DNA of 14,676 nucleotides from Candidatus Kerfeldbacteria bacterium (GTDB lineage: Bacteria > Patescibacteriota > Patescibacteriia > SBBC01 > CAIJZX01): contig JACQBO010000035.1 in the NCBI GenBank assembly GCA_016194465.1, positions 1 to 14,676 on the forward strand. The letters run 5' to 3'. Shown piece after piece: positions 6,611 through 13,200 of the stretch. Numbering within the stretch: the first letter of the stretch is position 1; each line of letters starts with the position of its first letter. The notes beneath the pieces were generated by a model. It was not told where the DNA came from and searched no databases. It worked only from the letters and a program-made list of their open reading frames with translations. The position numbers and the translations under genes were made by a program.

Positions 6611-6657
6611 CAGCCGCCCGCCCAGCCGAAGGGCGGGGCGGGCTGTCTCAAGTTTTT
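6611..6657. repeat. GC-rich long hairpin followed by a T-run on the plus strand
   Basis: The arms are 6611-6623 and 6631-6645: CAGCC pairs with GGCTG and CCCGCCC with GGGCGGG, with two bulged G on the right arm and a seven-base loop. Six T follow at 6653-6658 on the plus strand, eight bases after the stem, which is too far for a standard terminator. No plus-strand gene ends here. It may be a remnant palindromic repeat. Besides this hairpin and the next, 6527-6761 shows no gene. Confidence 0.45.
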
Positions 6658-6683
6658 TCGGTAACACATGGTGTCCACAGAGT

Positions 6684-6701
6684 CTGCCTGGCGGCAGGCA
6701 G
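6684..6701. repeat. Perfect short palindrome CTGCCTG/CAGGCAG
   Basis: A perfect seven-base-pair inverted repeat surrounds a GCGG loop, just downstream of the tRNA on its transcribed strand. There is no T-run on either side, so it is not a standard terminator. It could serve as a 3' processing or stability structure or be a dispersed palindrome. Confidence 0.4.
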
Positions 6702-6748
6702 TGAACCCTCATCTTAGGATCCGCCCAACTTTAGTTGCCTGTTGTGTC

Positions 6749-6853
6749 CTTCGTTTCGGGCTGGTGCCCCCGAGAGGAATCGAACCTCTATCACGAGATC
6801 CGGAATCTCGCATTCTATCCGTTGAACTACGGAGGCGCGAGTCCGAAACGAAG
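6749..6853. repeat. 11-bp inverted repeat bracketing the tRNA gene
   Basis: CTTCGTTTCGG at 6749-6759 and its exact reverse complement at 6843-6853 flank the tRNA. In the precursor RNA the leader and trailer could pair and extend close to the acceptor stem, with six unpaired bases on the 5' side and two on the 3' side. The match is exact. A role in precursor folding or processing is inferred. Confidence 0.6.
6762..6836 (-). tRNA. tRNA-Arg, anticodon CCG, 3' CCA encoded
   Basis: The cloverleaf is complete on the minus strand. The acceptor stem is GCCTCCG (6836-6830) with CGGGGGC (6772-6766), including one G-U pair. The D arm is GTTC/GAAT. The anticodon stem is CGAGA/TCTCG with loop TTCCGGA, so the anticodon CCG (6803-6801) reads CGG. 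The T arm is AGAGG-TTCGATT-CCTCT. The discriminator is A and the CCA tail is encoded (6764-6762). It lies behind the small membrane-protein gene in the same direction. An 11-base inverted repeat brackets it. Confidence 0.95.
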
Positions 6854-6891
6854 AAAGTATTGTGTAACTGGTGCTGGGTATCCGTTGCTTG

Positions 6892-6940
6892 CCCCGTAAT
6901 CCAGACCCCGGATCGGAGTCCGGGGAGGGATTTTACGGGG
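6892..6940. repeat. Nested palindromic stem-loop between the tRNA and the small membrane-protein gene
   Basis: The outer stem pairs CCCCGTAA (6892-6899) with TTACGGGG (6933-6940), continues with TCC/GGA after a two-base bulge, and encloses a second perfect stem CCCCGGA/TCCGGGG (6906-6912 with 6919-6925). No T-run follows on either strand. It may be a folded repeat or an RNA stability or processing structure at the end of the upstream transcript. Confidence 0.5.
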
Positions 6941-6971
6941 AACGAGGGAGGTGGCGTTATGTGAACCCGGG

Positions 6972-7610
6972 CTACTGAACTATCAGTGTCAGAGAAGCCG
7001 ATATGGGCGGCAACCCATTGCAATACATGCCCGGATTGATCCGCACAGTATACTGACCGGGCGGCGTTTTGGGAAGGACGGTGAGAGCTAGATCGTCGGT
7101 ATATGAAGTGGGAGGACCGGTCGGAGGTCCTAGACCAATTGCACAGCCAATCGGCTCAACGATAAACGCCTTCGGATTATCCCGACGGGCATCAAGAGCC
7201 TTAAGCAACGGTGACTCGATGATACCGGCCTTATCGCGGATTGAAAGTGCGACGGCTGATACTGCTTGGTCCCACGATTGCTGATTAAAGGTTGTGGATG
7301 TATACCCTGCTTCCGACAAAAGCGGAGTAAGCGTTTGCATGATATTTTGGCCGCTTCTGTCAAGCACCTGCAAAGACCCAGTAAGATCGCCGAGCCCATT
7401 GTCGTAGGATCGGGAAAAATGAGCCTTGAGGGTGAGGGAATCGCCCGGGCGGACGACAGCCGGTGAGAGCTGGAACGTGACTGGTCCTCGACCGACCCGT
7501 TGATAGTTATTGGAATAATAATAATACTGAACCAGCGGCCAAAAAATAACGACCGCCATGATCATGACGCCACCCGCAATAGTTACAATAAGCCAGCCTC
7601 TTTTTTTCAT
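6972..7610 (-). CDS. Membrane-anchored protein of unknown function with a beta-rich outer domain
   Basis: The function is not recognised. The 212-residue product begins with a short positive stretch (MKKRG) and a single hydrophobic segment at about residues 6-28, then an unusual run of four Tyr (29-32). The remaining ~180 residues would lie outside the membrane. They are rich in alternating beta-strand patterns, with PGDSLTLKAHF (55-65) near the start and PPGQYTVRI (183-191) near the end, both reminiscent of Ig-like extracellular domains. Two cysteines (C156, C197) could form one disulfide. It lies 52 bases behind the FemAB-like gene in the same direction, which fits a cell-surface role. The ribosome binding site is weak (AAGTAAAGAAC). 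Confidence 0.75.
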   Translation of the reverse strand: MKKRGWLIVTIAGGVMIMAVVIFWPLVQYYYYSNNYQRVGRGPVTFQLSPAVVRPGDSLTLKAHFSRSYDNGLGDLTGSLQVLDRSGQNIMQTLTPLLSEAGYTSTTFNQQSWDQAVSAVALSIRDKAGIIESPLLKALDARRDNPKAFIVEPIGCAIGLGPPTGPPTSYTDDLALTVLPKTPPGQYTVRINPGMYCNGLPPISASLTLIVQ

Positions 7611-7662
7611 AGTTCTTTACTTCGATGCATCACAGCAATATTTTAACCTACCAGGAAAAAAT

Positions 7663-8670
7663 CTATTCGTCCAGCATGCCGCGCAGCTTTTTGGCCAGGC
7701 GGTATGAATAGTACCAGGCTGGCTGAAGGATATAGTTAGCGGCGGGCGGAAAGATAATTTTCTGACCTTGGAATCCCTTTTTGAAGCGGGTGATCCCCGC
7801 CCACTTGTGTCCGGGTTCATCATCTGGAGCGATCCCCCATAAGTCATACTTCGTGATGTCCCGCTCGTGGGCTCGTTCGATCGTTCGCCATTGCAAGAGA
7901 TATGGAGCCATCATGTCTTTATGCGCCCCGCGTGAGCCACCATGCAGGTACGTGGCGGTTTGGCCGTGCCAGAGGATCATATGAGCGGCTTCGGCTTGCC
8001 CGCCTACTTCTCCTATCACCAACTCGACCATCTGCACCGCCCGGAGCGTCGAAAAGAGCTTCTGATAATATGAGTCCCGGTGCAGGTGGATGTGTTGGCG
8101 CTTGGCGGTGTGGGCCATCAGTTCCAAGAATATGCTCAAATCCTTGTCATCCGTGCTCCAACGGATAGTCAAATTTTTTTTTTCGGCCAGCCGAATATTG
8201 TAGCGGGTTTTGGAATGGAAGCTCTCTAATATATCAGGCAAAAGCCTGGCCACGTCGATTAGCATCGTTTGCTGCGGTTGGAGCGTCGTGCCTGGCGTAA
8301 ATCCTTTGGGAAAATCGCGTTCTGTAAAATCAAAACTATAGTGTCCCGGGTCAATTTTCAAATACATCGCTCCGGCTTGCGCGGCAACACGGCGAAGTTC
8401 TTCGGCCAAGGCCTGCCAAACATCGAGCCGTTCGGCTAATGGGCCGCGTGGACAATAGAGATAGGTACGCCCGAGCAGGATTTCATGTTCAATCGCCAGG
8501 GCTGCACCGACCAAATGCCCGCCCTCCATCGCTCCCAGCCGCCAGATCTTCCGTCCGACCGACCCTTGGAACTCTCCCCAGGCCCAAGATTGGAGAAAGG
8601 GATTGAGCGGCTGGCGATGAACAAAATCTGCCAGTGCCTGTTGATCGGTCAGTGGGGCAATGGCCAGCAT
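7663..8670 (-). CDS. FemAB/FemX-family peptidoglycan-bridge aminoacyltransferase
   Basis: Members of this family transfer amino acids from aminoacyl-tRNA onto the third residue of peptidoglycan precursors, building interpeptide bridges at the inner face of the membrane. The 335-residue protein has the two-GNAT layout. NPFLQSWAWGEFQ lies near the N-terminus (23-35), followed by the SKTRYNIRLAEKKNLT segment (153-168), YLHGGSRGAHKDMMAPYLLQW (241-261), YDLWGIAPDD (275-284) and GITRFKKGF (292-300). The coiled-coil arm of long FemA proteins is absent, as in FemX-like forms. The ATG follows the ruvA stop directly (TAAATG), so translation is probably coupled. The amino acid donor cannot be read from the sequence. 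It complements the Mur ligase gene elsewhere in the window. Confidence 0.9.
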   Translation of the reverse strand: MLAIAPLTDQQALADFVHRQPLNPFLQSWAWGEFQGSVGRKIWRLGAMEGGHLVGAALAIEHEILLGRTYLYCPRGPLAERLDVWQALAEELRRVAAQAGAMYLKIDPGHYSFDFTERDFPKGFTPGTTLQPQQTMLIDVARLLPDILESFHSKTRYNIRLAEKKNLTIRWSTDDKDLSIFLELMAHTAKRQHIHLHRDSYYQKLFSTLRAVQMVELVIGEVGGQAEAAHMILWHGQTATYLHGGSRGAHKDMMAPYLLQWRTIERAHERDITKYDLWGIAPDDEPGHKWAGITRFKKGFQGQKIIFPPAANYILQPAWYYSYRLAKKLRGMLDE

Positions 8671-9228
8671 TTACGTGTCCATCCGCCGTAGCGCCGCCTT
8701 GATTCGTTCTTCGATTTTGAGAGTGTGGTCAGTTTTTGTCGCCACCTGACGGGCCTCTTTACTCGTATACCCAAGTTGGGTCAGGGCATCAATCACCGCG
8801 GCCAGCGAGCGGTCTTCTTGTTCGGACTGATGGTCAATCTTGCCCCGGAGGTCGACGATAATTCGTTCGGCTGTTTTGGTCCCGACCCCGGACACGCTGG
8901 TGAGGGCGGCGACCTGGCCGCGACTGATCGCTTGTGCTAGATCTTCAACGTTGGCCGAGGATAAAATACCAAGCGCCATCTTTGGCCCGACCCCGGAAAC
9001 CGAAAGCAGTTTTTCAAACAGGCGCAACTCGGCCGTGGTGGCAAAGCCATAGAGCTCCAGCGCATCTTCGCGTACGTGTAGGTAGGTCATGACCTTGATG
9101 GGGACCGCCGGGTCGGCATCGGCAAATGTTTGGGGGGTGACGAACAATCGAAAACCAACACCATGGACGTCAAGCGTCAAGGTTTTTTCATCGCGATTGG
9201 CCACGGTCCCAAACAAAAAGGCAATCAT
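8671..9228 (-). CDS. ruvA: Holliday junction branch migration protein RuvA
   Basis: RuvA binds four-way DNA junctions as a tetramer and loads the RuvB motor during recombination and fork repair. The 185-residue product has the N-terminal OB-fold (MIAFLFGTVANRD through LHVREDALELYGF), two helix-hairpin-helix motifs (SVSGVGPKMALGIL near 76-89 and SVSGVGTKTAERI near 111-123) and the C-terminal domain III (DALTQLGYTSKEA) that contacts RuvB. Length is slightly under the 203 residues of E. coli. ruvB and ruvC are not in the window. The start lies two bases after the stop of the surface-protein gene and the stop abuts the FemAB-like start, so all three are likely cotranslated. Confidence 0.97.
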   Translation of the reverse strand: MIAFLFGTVANRDEKTLTLDVHGVGFRLFVTPQTFADADPAVPIKVMTYLHVREDALELYGFATTAELRLFEKLLSVSGVGPKMALGILSSANVEDLAQAISRGQVAALTSVSGVGTKTAERIIVDLRGKIDHQSEQEDRSLAAVIDALTQLGYTSKEARQVATKTDHTLKIEERIKAALRRMDT

Positions 9229-9230
9229 GG

Positions 9231-10820
9231 TCAGCCGACGCCAAGTCGCAAGCCGAACTGCATCCGCAGGGGGTAAATCGTGACGCTGGCAATTCGTTCC
9301 ACCCGATGGTTCAGTCCATTGAAACGGAAATATCGGATGCCCGGATCTCCTTTGCTGTACGTCCCAGTGATAATTTCGTCGCGTCCGTCTCCATCGACAT
9401 CAAATGAACTGATGCTCACGCCGCCGGTAAACGAAGTAGAGGCCGGCAGGAAATTGAATAAGCGTTTACCGGCCAGGGTAAAGGCAGCGATATTTGACCA
9501 GTACCCTGGCCCACCCGAGGTGAGAATCTCACCCCGACCATCACCGTTGACGTCACCGATGGCGAGTGTCATCCCGGAACTGAATTTCAGTGCGTAAGCC
9601 TGAAATTCTTTAATCACCGTAAGTTTGCCTTTGACCAGTCGTACCACTCGGACCGTGGAACTGTTGACACGCGGGGTGACCGCAATCTCCGCCAAAAAAA
9701 CCATGATCTGCGATATGGTGACGAATTTTTTTGTTTTTGCTTGGTACTGCAACACCTTCAACTGGGATGTCGATTTGCTGGGAATAGCCACCACATCGTC
9801 AATACCATCGCCGTTGACGTCGGCCACGGCCACGGAGACCCCGGAGCTTTGCTCGGTGGGAAAAGGATTGACCAGGGACACCAATTTTCCCGTCGGTGAA
9901 TAATAACGGATCAGCGGGCTGCTCCCCGGACCGGTACCAACTACAATATCCGCTTTATGGTCACCATCAATATCGCCGACCGCGACCGAGACGCCGTTTT
10001 TATCCTGGCGATTTCCGACTTGAATTTCACGGATGACCCGGCGGCTCGTCGGATCGACAATCCGCACCAGCGGACTCGATCCCTTGCCGGTGCCCACGGC
10101 CAAGATATGGTTGGTGATGTGCGGCGTCTCGCCGCCTTGGGCGGGAGGCGGCACGGGAGTGGTGCACGTTTGGGAGGTTACGGGTTCGCCGAGGGTGGAG
10201 GCGCAGCCATTGGTGACGATACACGTCCTCGTCTGGGAACCATTGACGCAGGCCGACCAGTCCGTGCATTGGTAGGTCGGGGTGCAGGCCGCACTCGGCG
10301 CGGTGGTCGTGGCCGTGGCGATGTTAGAAATGAGGGACACGTTGCCGGCTTGATCGTATGTCTTCAGGGCAAAAAAATACGTGGTCGAGGGGGTAAGATT
10401 ACTGACCGAGTACGACTCGGTGCTGCCGGCCATCTGGGGTGATGGCAAGGAGCCTGTGGCTGTTGCCGTATCAAACGTAGCGGCGGTAATCGGACTGAGG
10501 GAATAGCGCAAATCATAGTGATCACCTTGGCCGATATTCCCGTCATTGCCCGGCGCGGTCCAAGTCAGGGTTACCGCGGTCGCCGTCGTGGGGGTGGTTG
10601 ATGCCTGTTGCAGGGGGGCCACGAGAAAGGCAGATTCTGGCAAGGGATTCAACAGGAAGGCCAATCCTAACGACAATGATAAAATACCCAGGGTCAGGGC
10701 GGTTAGGCCGAGCGCCAGTCGTTGGCCAATATGGACGTGCGGTTCAGTCCGGACTGCGGTTTTCAGTTTTTGATTCGGGAGCTCGGGCATGGCATGTGTC
10801 AGGTCAACTACATATAGCAT
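9231..10820 (-). CDS. Membrane-anchored surface protein with Fn3, TSP1-like and FG-GAP propeller regions
   Basis: The 529-residue protein has a hydrophobic anchor at about 34-57, so most of it would be outside the cell. A fibronectin type III domain follows (about 78-172, with VTLTWTAP and STTYFFALKTYDQAGN). Next is a short module with six cysteines (179, 185, 191, 200, 206, 219) and the WSACVNGSQTRTC signature of thrombospondin type 1-like repeats. The C-terminal 290 residues are an FG-GAP/VCBS-type beta-propeller with four calcium-loop motifs: DIDGDHKAD (283), DVNGDGIDD (334), DVNGDGRGE (423) and DVDGDGRDE (474). A likely blade around 345-410 lacks the motif. Such proteins usually mediate adhesion or binding. 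No ribosome binding site is evident at 10820; an in-frame ATG at 10790 (MPELPNQK) is an alternative start. It heads the unit that continues into ruvA. Confidence 0.85.
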   Translation of the reverse strand: MLYVVDLTHAMPELPNQKLKTAVRTEPHVHIGQRLALGLTALTLGILSLSLGLAFLLNPLPESAFLVAPLQQASTTPTTATAVTLTWTAPGNDGNIGQGDHYDLRYSLSPITAATFDTATATGSLPSPQMAGSTESYSVSNLTPSTTYFFALKTYDQAGNVSLISNIATATTTAPSAACTPTYQCTDWSACVNGSQTRTCIVTNGCASTLGEPVTSQTCTTPVPPPAQGGETPHITNHILAVGTGKGSSPLVRIVDPTSRRVIREIQVGNRQDKNGVSVAVGDIDGDHKADIVVGTGPGSSPLIRYYSPTGKLVSLVNPFPTEQSSGVSVAVADVNGDGIDDVVAIPSKSTSQLKVLQYQAKTKKFVTISQIMVFLAEIAVTPRVNSSTVRVVRLVKGKLTVIKEFQAYALKFSSGMTLAIGDVNGDGRGEILTSGGPGYWSNIAAFTLAGKRLFNFLPASTSFTGGVSISSFDVDGDGRDEIITGTYSKGDPGIRYFRFNGLNHRVERIASVTIYPLRMQFGLRLGVG

Positions 10821-10903
10821 ACTGAATTTGGCCGGAAAAAGAAAGCCTGGTTGTCCCGCCGATCGGACTTATTTCTTCCGTAATTTCATGGTAGGCTCAA
10901 AGG

Positions 10904-12952
10904 ATGGCTCAAGAGTTCAAACTCACCGCGCCGTTTCAACCAAAAGGAGATCAACCGCAGGCGATTGCTAAGCTGGTTCAGGGTTTGGCGGCGGATCATG
11001 AAGCGCAAACCTTGCTCGGCGTGACCGGCTCCGGCAAGACATTTACGATGGCCAGCGTCGTGGACCTAGTCCAGCGACCCACCCTGGTCATTTCGCATAA
11101 CAAGACACTGGCGGCCCAACTGGCCAATGAGTTCCGCGAGTTTTTCCCGCAGAATGCCGTCCATTATTTCGTTTCCTACTACGACTACTACCAACCGGAA
11201 GCCTATGTCCCCCGCACCGATACCTATATCGAAAAAGAGTCACAGATCAACGAAGAAATTGACCGTCTGCGAAACGCCGCCACCCACGCGTTGCTCACCA
11301 GACGCGATGTGTTGATCGTCGCTTCCGTCTCGTGCATTTACGGCTTGGGAAATCCCGTGGAATATGCCCGGATGTCGGTTCCCATCTCCGTCGGTCAGGT
11401 TTTGCCTCGCACCCAATTCCTGAGACAGCTGAATCTTGCCCAGTATCAAAGGAACGATTACGACTTCAAGCGCGGCACGTACCGCGTCCGAGGTAACCTG
11501 GTTGACATTGTCCCCGCCTATAGTGAACAGGCGACTCGCATCGAATTGGATGGCCAGACGGTCCGCGCCATCTCTCTCTTCGATCCGCTTACGGGTAAAC
11601 AGACCGAACGTTTAGAATCAACGACCATTTTTCCAGGCCGCCAATTCGTTTCTGGGCCGGAACAGTTACCAAAGATCGTTAACAATATCCGGAAGGAACT
11701 TGCGGATCGCATCGCTCTTCTCAAAAAAAATAATCAGCTTTTAGCCGCCGAGCGGATTACCCAGCGCACCAATTTTGATTTGGAAATGATCGAGCAGACG
11801 GGTTTTTGCAGCGGGATTGAAAACTATTCTCGTTTTTTTGACTTTCGGAGTGCCGGGCAACCGCCATCGACCCTCCTCGATTACTTCCCCAAAGACTACC
11901 TCCTCTTTATCGATGAGTCCCATATGACCATCCCCCAAGTCCGGGCCATGTATGAGGGAGATAAATCGCGCAAGACCACGCTGGTAGACTATGGCTTTCG
12001 GCTTCCCTCGGCCTTAGACAACCGGCCGCTGAAATATGAAGAGTTTTTAGATCGCGCCGGGCAAACGGTCTATGTTTCCGCGACGCCGGCCGAGTATGAA
12101 ATCAAACGCTCATCACAGGTGGTGGAACAACTGATCCGTCCGACTGGTTTACTTGATCCCATTATCACCGTTCGTCCGACCAAAAATCAGATTGATGACT
12201 TGGTGGACGAAATTCAAACCACCGTCGCCAAGAAAGAGCGGGTCCTCGTCACCACCCTCACTAAGCGCATGTCCGAGGATCTGACGGAGTACTTGGCCGA
12301 CCTCAAGATTAAGGTTCAGTACCTCCATTCTGATGTCGACACCTTTCAACGCTTAGAAATCTTGCGTGATCTTCGGCTCGGGGCCTATGACGTCGTCGTT
12401 GGCATCAATTTACTTCGTGAAGGGTTGGATTTGCCGGAAGTTTCGTTGGTCGTCGTTCTCGACGCCGATAAAGAAGGGTTTCTCCGCTCGGAAACCGCCC
12501 TGATGCAGGTCATGGGCCGCGCGGCGCGGCACTCTCAAGGTCGGGTTATTTTGTACGCCGACCGTCTGACTGGCTCGATGGACCGGGCGATCAAAGAAAC
12601 GACCCGCCGACGGAAAATGCAGGCGGCCTACAATAGGCAACATCACATTACTCCAGCGTCAATCAAAAAAGCTATTCGCGATGACCGCTTGGCCGGCATG
12701 AAGGCGGAGCTCGACGATGTGCCCAAGCTCGCGGTCAATGACATCCCGCCCGACGAAGTCCAGCACGCCATCAAAATGCTGACCGAGAAAATGGAGCTGG
12801 CCGCGGAAAACCTAGAGTTCGAAAAAGCCGCGGCCTTGCGCGACCAGCTGGCCGAACTCGAAGTCATCAACAACTTTGCCAAGCCAGCTAGCAGTCTTCG
12901 CCGACCGGGCCGGGGAAAAGCCAGCAAGCCAAGCCGGTTCGGACGGCGGTGA
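10904..12952 (+). CDS. uvrB: Excinuclease ABC subunit B
   Basis: UvrB is the damage-verifying helicase-like subunit of nucleotide excision repair; it receives DNA from UvrA and recruits UvrC. The 682-residue product has Walker A GVTGSGKT (39-46), the damage-probing beta-hairpin region YYDYYQPEAYVPRTDTYIEK (92-111), the DESH box (337-340), YVSATPAEYE (390-399), the helicase motif QVMGRAAR (535-542) and the C-terminal UVR motif that binds UvrC (about 618-652). The start MAQEFKLTAPFQPKGDQP matches the usual N-terminus, although the AAAGG before the ATG is very close. The tail after residue 660 is basic. It is transcribed divergently from the surface-protein gene across 83 bases. No clear SOS box is seen there. 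A palindromic element starts two bases after its stop. Confidence 0.98.
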   Translation: MAQEFKLTAPFQPKGDQPQAIAKLVQGLAADHEAQTLLGVTGSGKTFTMASVVDLVQRPTLVISHNKTLAAQLANEFREFFPQNAVHYFVSYYDYYQPEAYVPRTDTYIEKESQINEEIDRLRNAATHALLTRRDVLIVASVSCIYGLGNPVEYARMSVPISVGQVLPRTQFLRQLNLAQYQRNDYDFKRGTYRVRGNLVDIVPAYSEQATRIELDGQTVRAISLFDPLTGKQTERLESTTIFPGRQFVSGPEQLPKIVNNIRKELADRIALLKKNNQLLAAERITQRTNFDLEMIEQTGFCSGIENYSRFFDFRSAGQPPSTLLDYFPKDYLLFIDESHMTIPQVRAMYEGDKSRKTTLVDYGFRLPSALDNRPLKYEEFLDRAGQTVYVSATPAEYEIKRSSQVVEQLIRPTGLLDPIITVRPTKNQIDDLVDEIQTTVAKKERVLVTTLTKRMSEDLTEYLADLKIKVQYLHSDVDTFQRLEILRDLRLGAYDVVVGINLLREGLDLPEVSLVVVLDADKEGFLRSETALMQVMGRAARHSQGRVILYADRLTGSMDRAIKETTRRRKMQAAYNRQHHITPASIKKAIRDDRLAGMKAELDDVPKLAVNDIPPDEVQHAIKMLTEKMELAAENLEFEKAAALRDQLAELEVINNFAKPASSLRRPGRGKASKPSRFGRR

Positions 12953-12953
12953 G

Positions 12954-13074
12954 TTGACCACCCCGTCTCGCCATTCGGCGATCTACCCCTCCTCATAAGA
13001 GGAGGGGACCAAATCGGCCGCTCCTTGCGCAAGGAGGGGTGATCGTCGCTCTTGCGACGATCGGGGTGGTCCAA
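12954..13074. repeat. Four-hairpin palindromic element enclosed by a terminal inverted repeat (REP/MITE-like)
   Basis: The ends pair as GACCACCCCG (12956-12965) with CGGGGTGGTC (13062-13071). Inside are four consecutive perfect hairpins: TCGCC/GGCGA (12968-12981), CCCCTCCTC/GAGGAGGGG with loop ATAA (12986-13007), CTCCTTGC/GCAAGGAG (13021-13036) and GATCGTCGC/GCGACGATC with loop TCTT (13041-13062). Alternative pairing between the second and third (ACCCCTCCT with AGGAGGGGT) is also possible. Nearly all 120 bases are paired. It has no open reading frame of its own. The layout resembles non-autonomous palindromic elements moved by Y1 (REP-associated) transposases, but no transposase is in the window. 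Confidence 0.75.
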
Positions 13075-13117
13075 GTACACAGTTGATACTCAGTCTCAAT
13101 AACAAAAACCTCAAGAC

Positions 13118-13145
13118 TTGCACTGCCGGGCCATCGTGCTAAGAT
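13118..13145 (+). promoter_or_regulatory. Possible extended -10 promoter of the M16 peptidase gene
   Basis: TGC precedes a -10-like TAAGAT (13140-13145), with a weak -35 TTGCAC (13118-13123) at 16 bases. Transcription would start about 50 bases before the ATG. It is just outside the palindromic element. The match is moderate. Confidence 0.4.
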
Positions 13146-13200
13146 GTGCCCACTTGTTGTTTTCTTTCAGACCTTACAACCCACGCCAAGGAGGCGCGTT

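Noticed and set aside
12954..13074. CRISPR array
   Set aside because: The repeats are inverted arms of hairpins, not direct repeats with regular spacers, and no cas gene is present.
12643..13080. A 145-codon minus-strand open frame across the end of uvrB and the palindromic element
   Set aside because: Its N-terminal third translates hairpin sequence and the rest is antisense to the UvrB tail. No start signal or domain is seen.
13144..13200. Upstream start of the M16 peptidase at 13144
   Set aside because: The extension overlaps the possible promoter and is unlike M16 N-termini, while AAGGAGG lies at the right distance before 13201.
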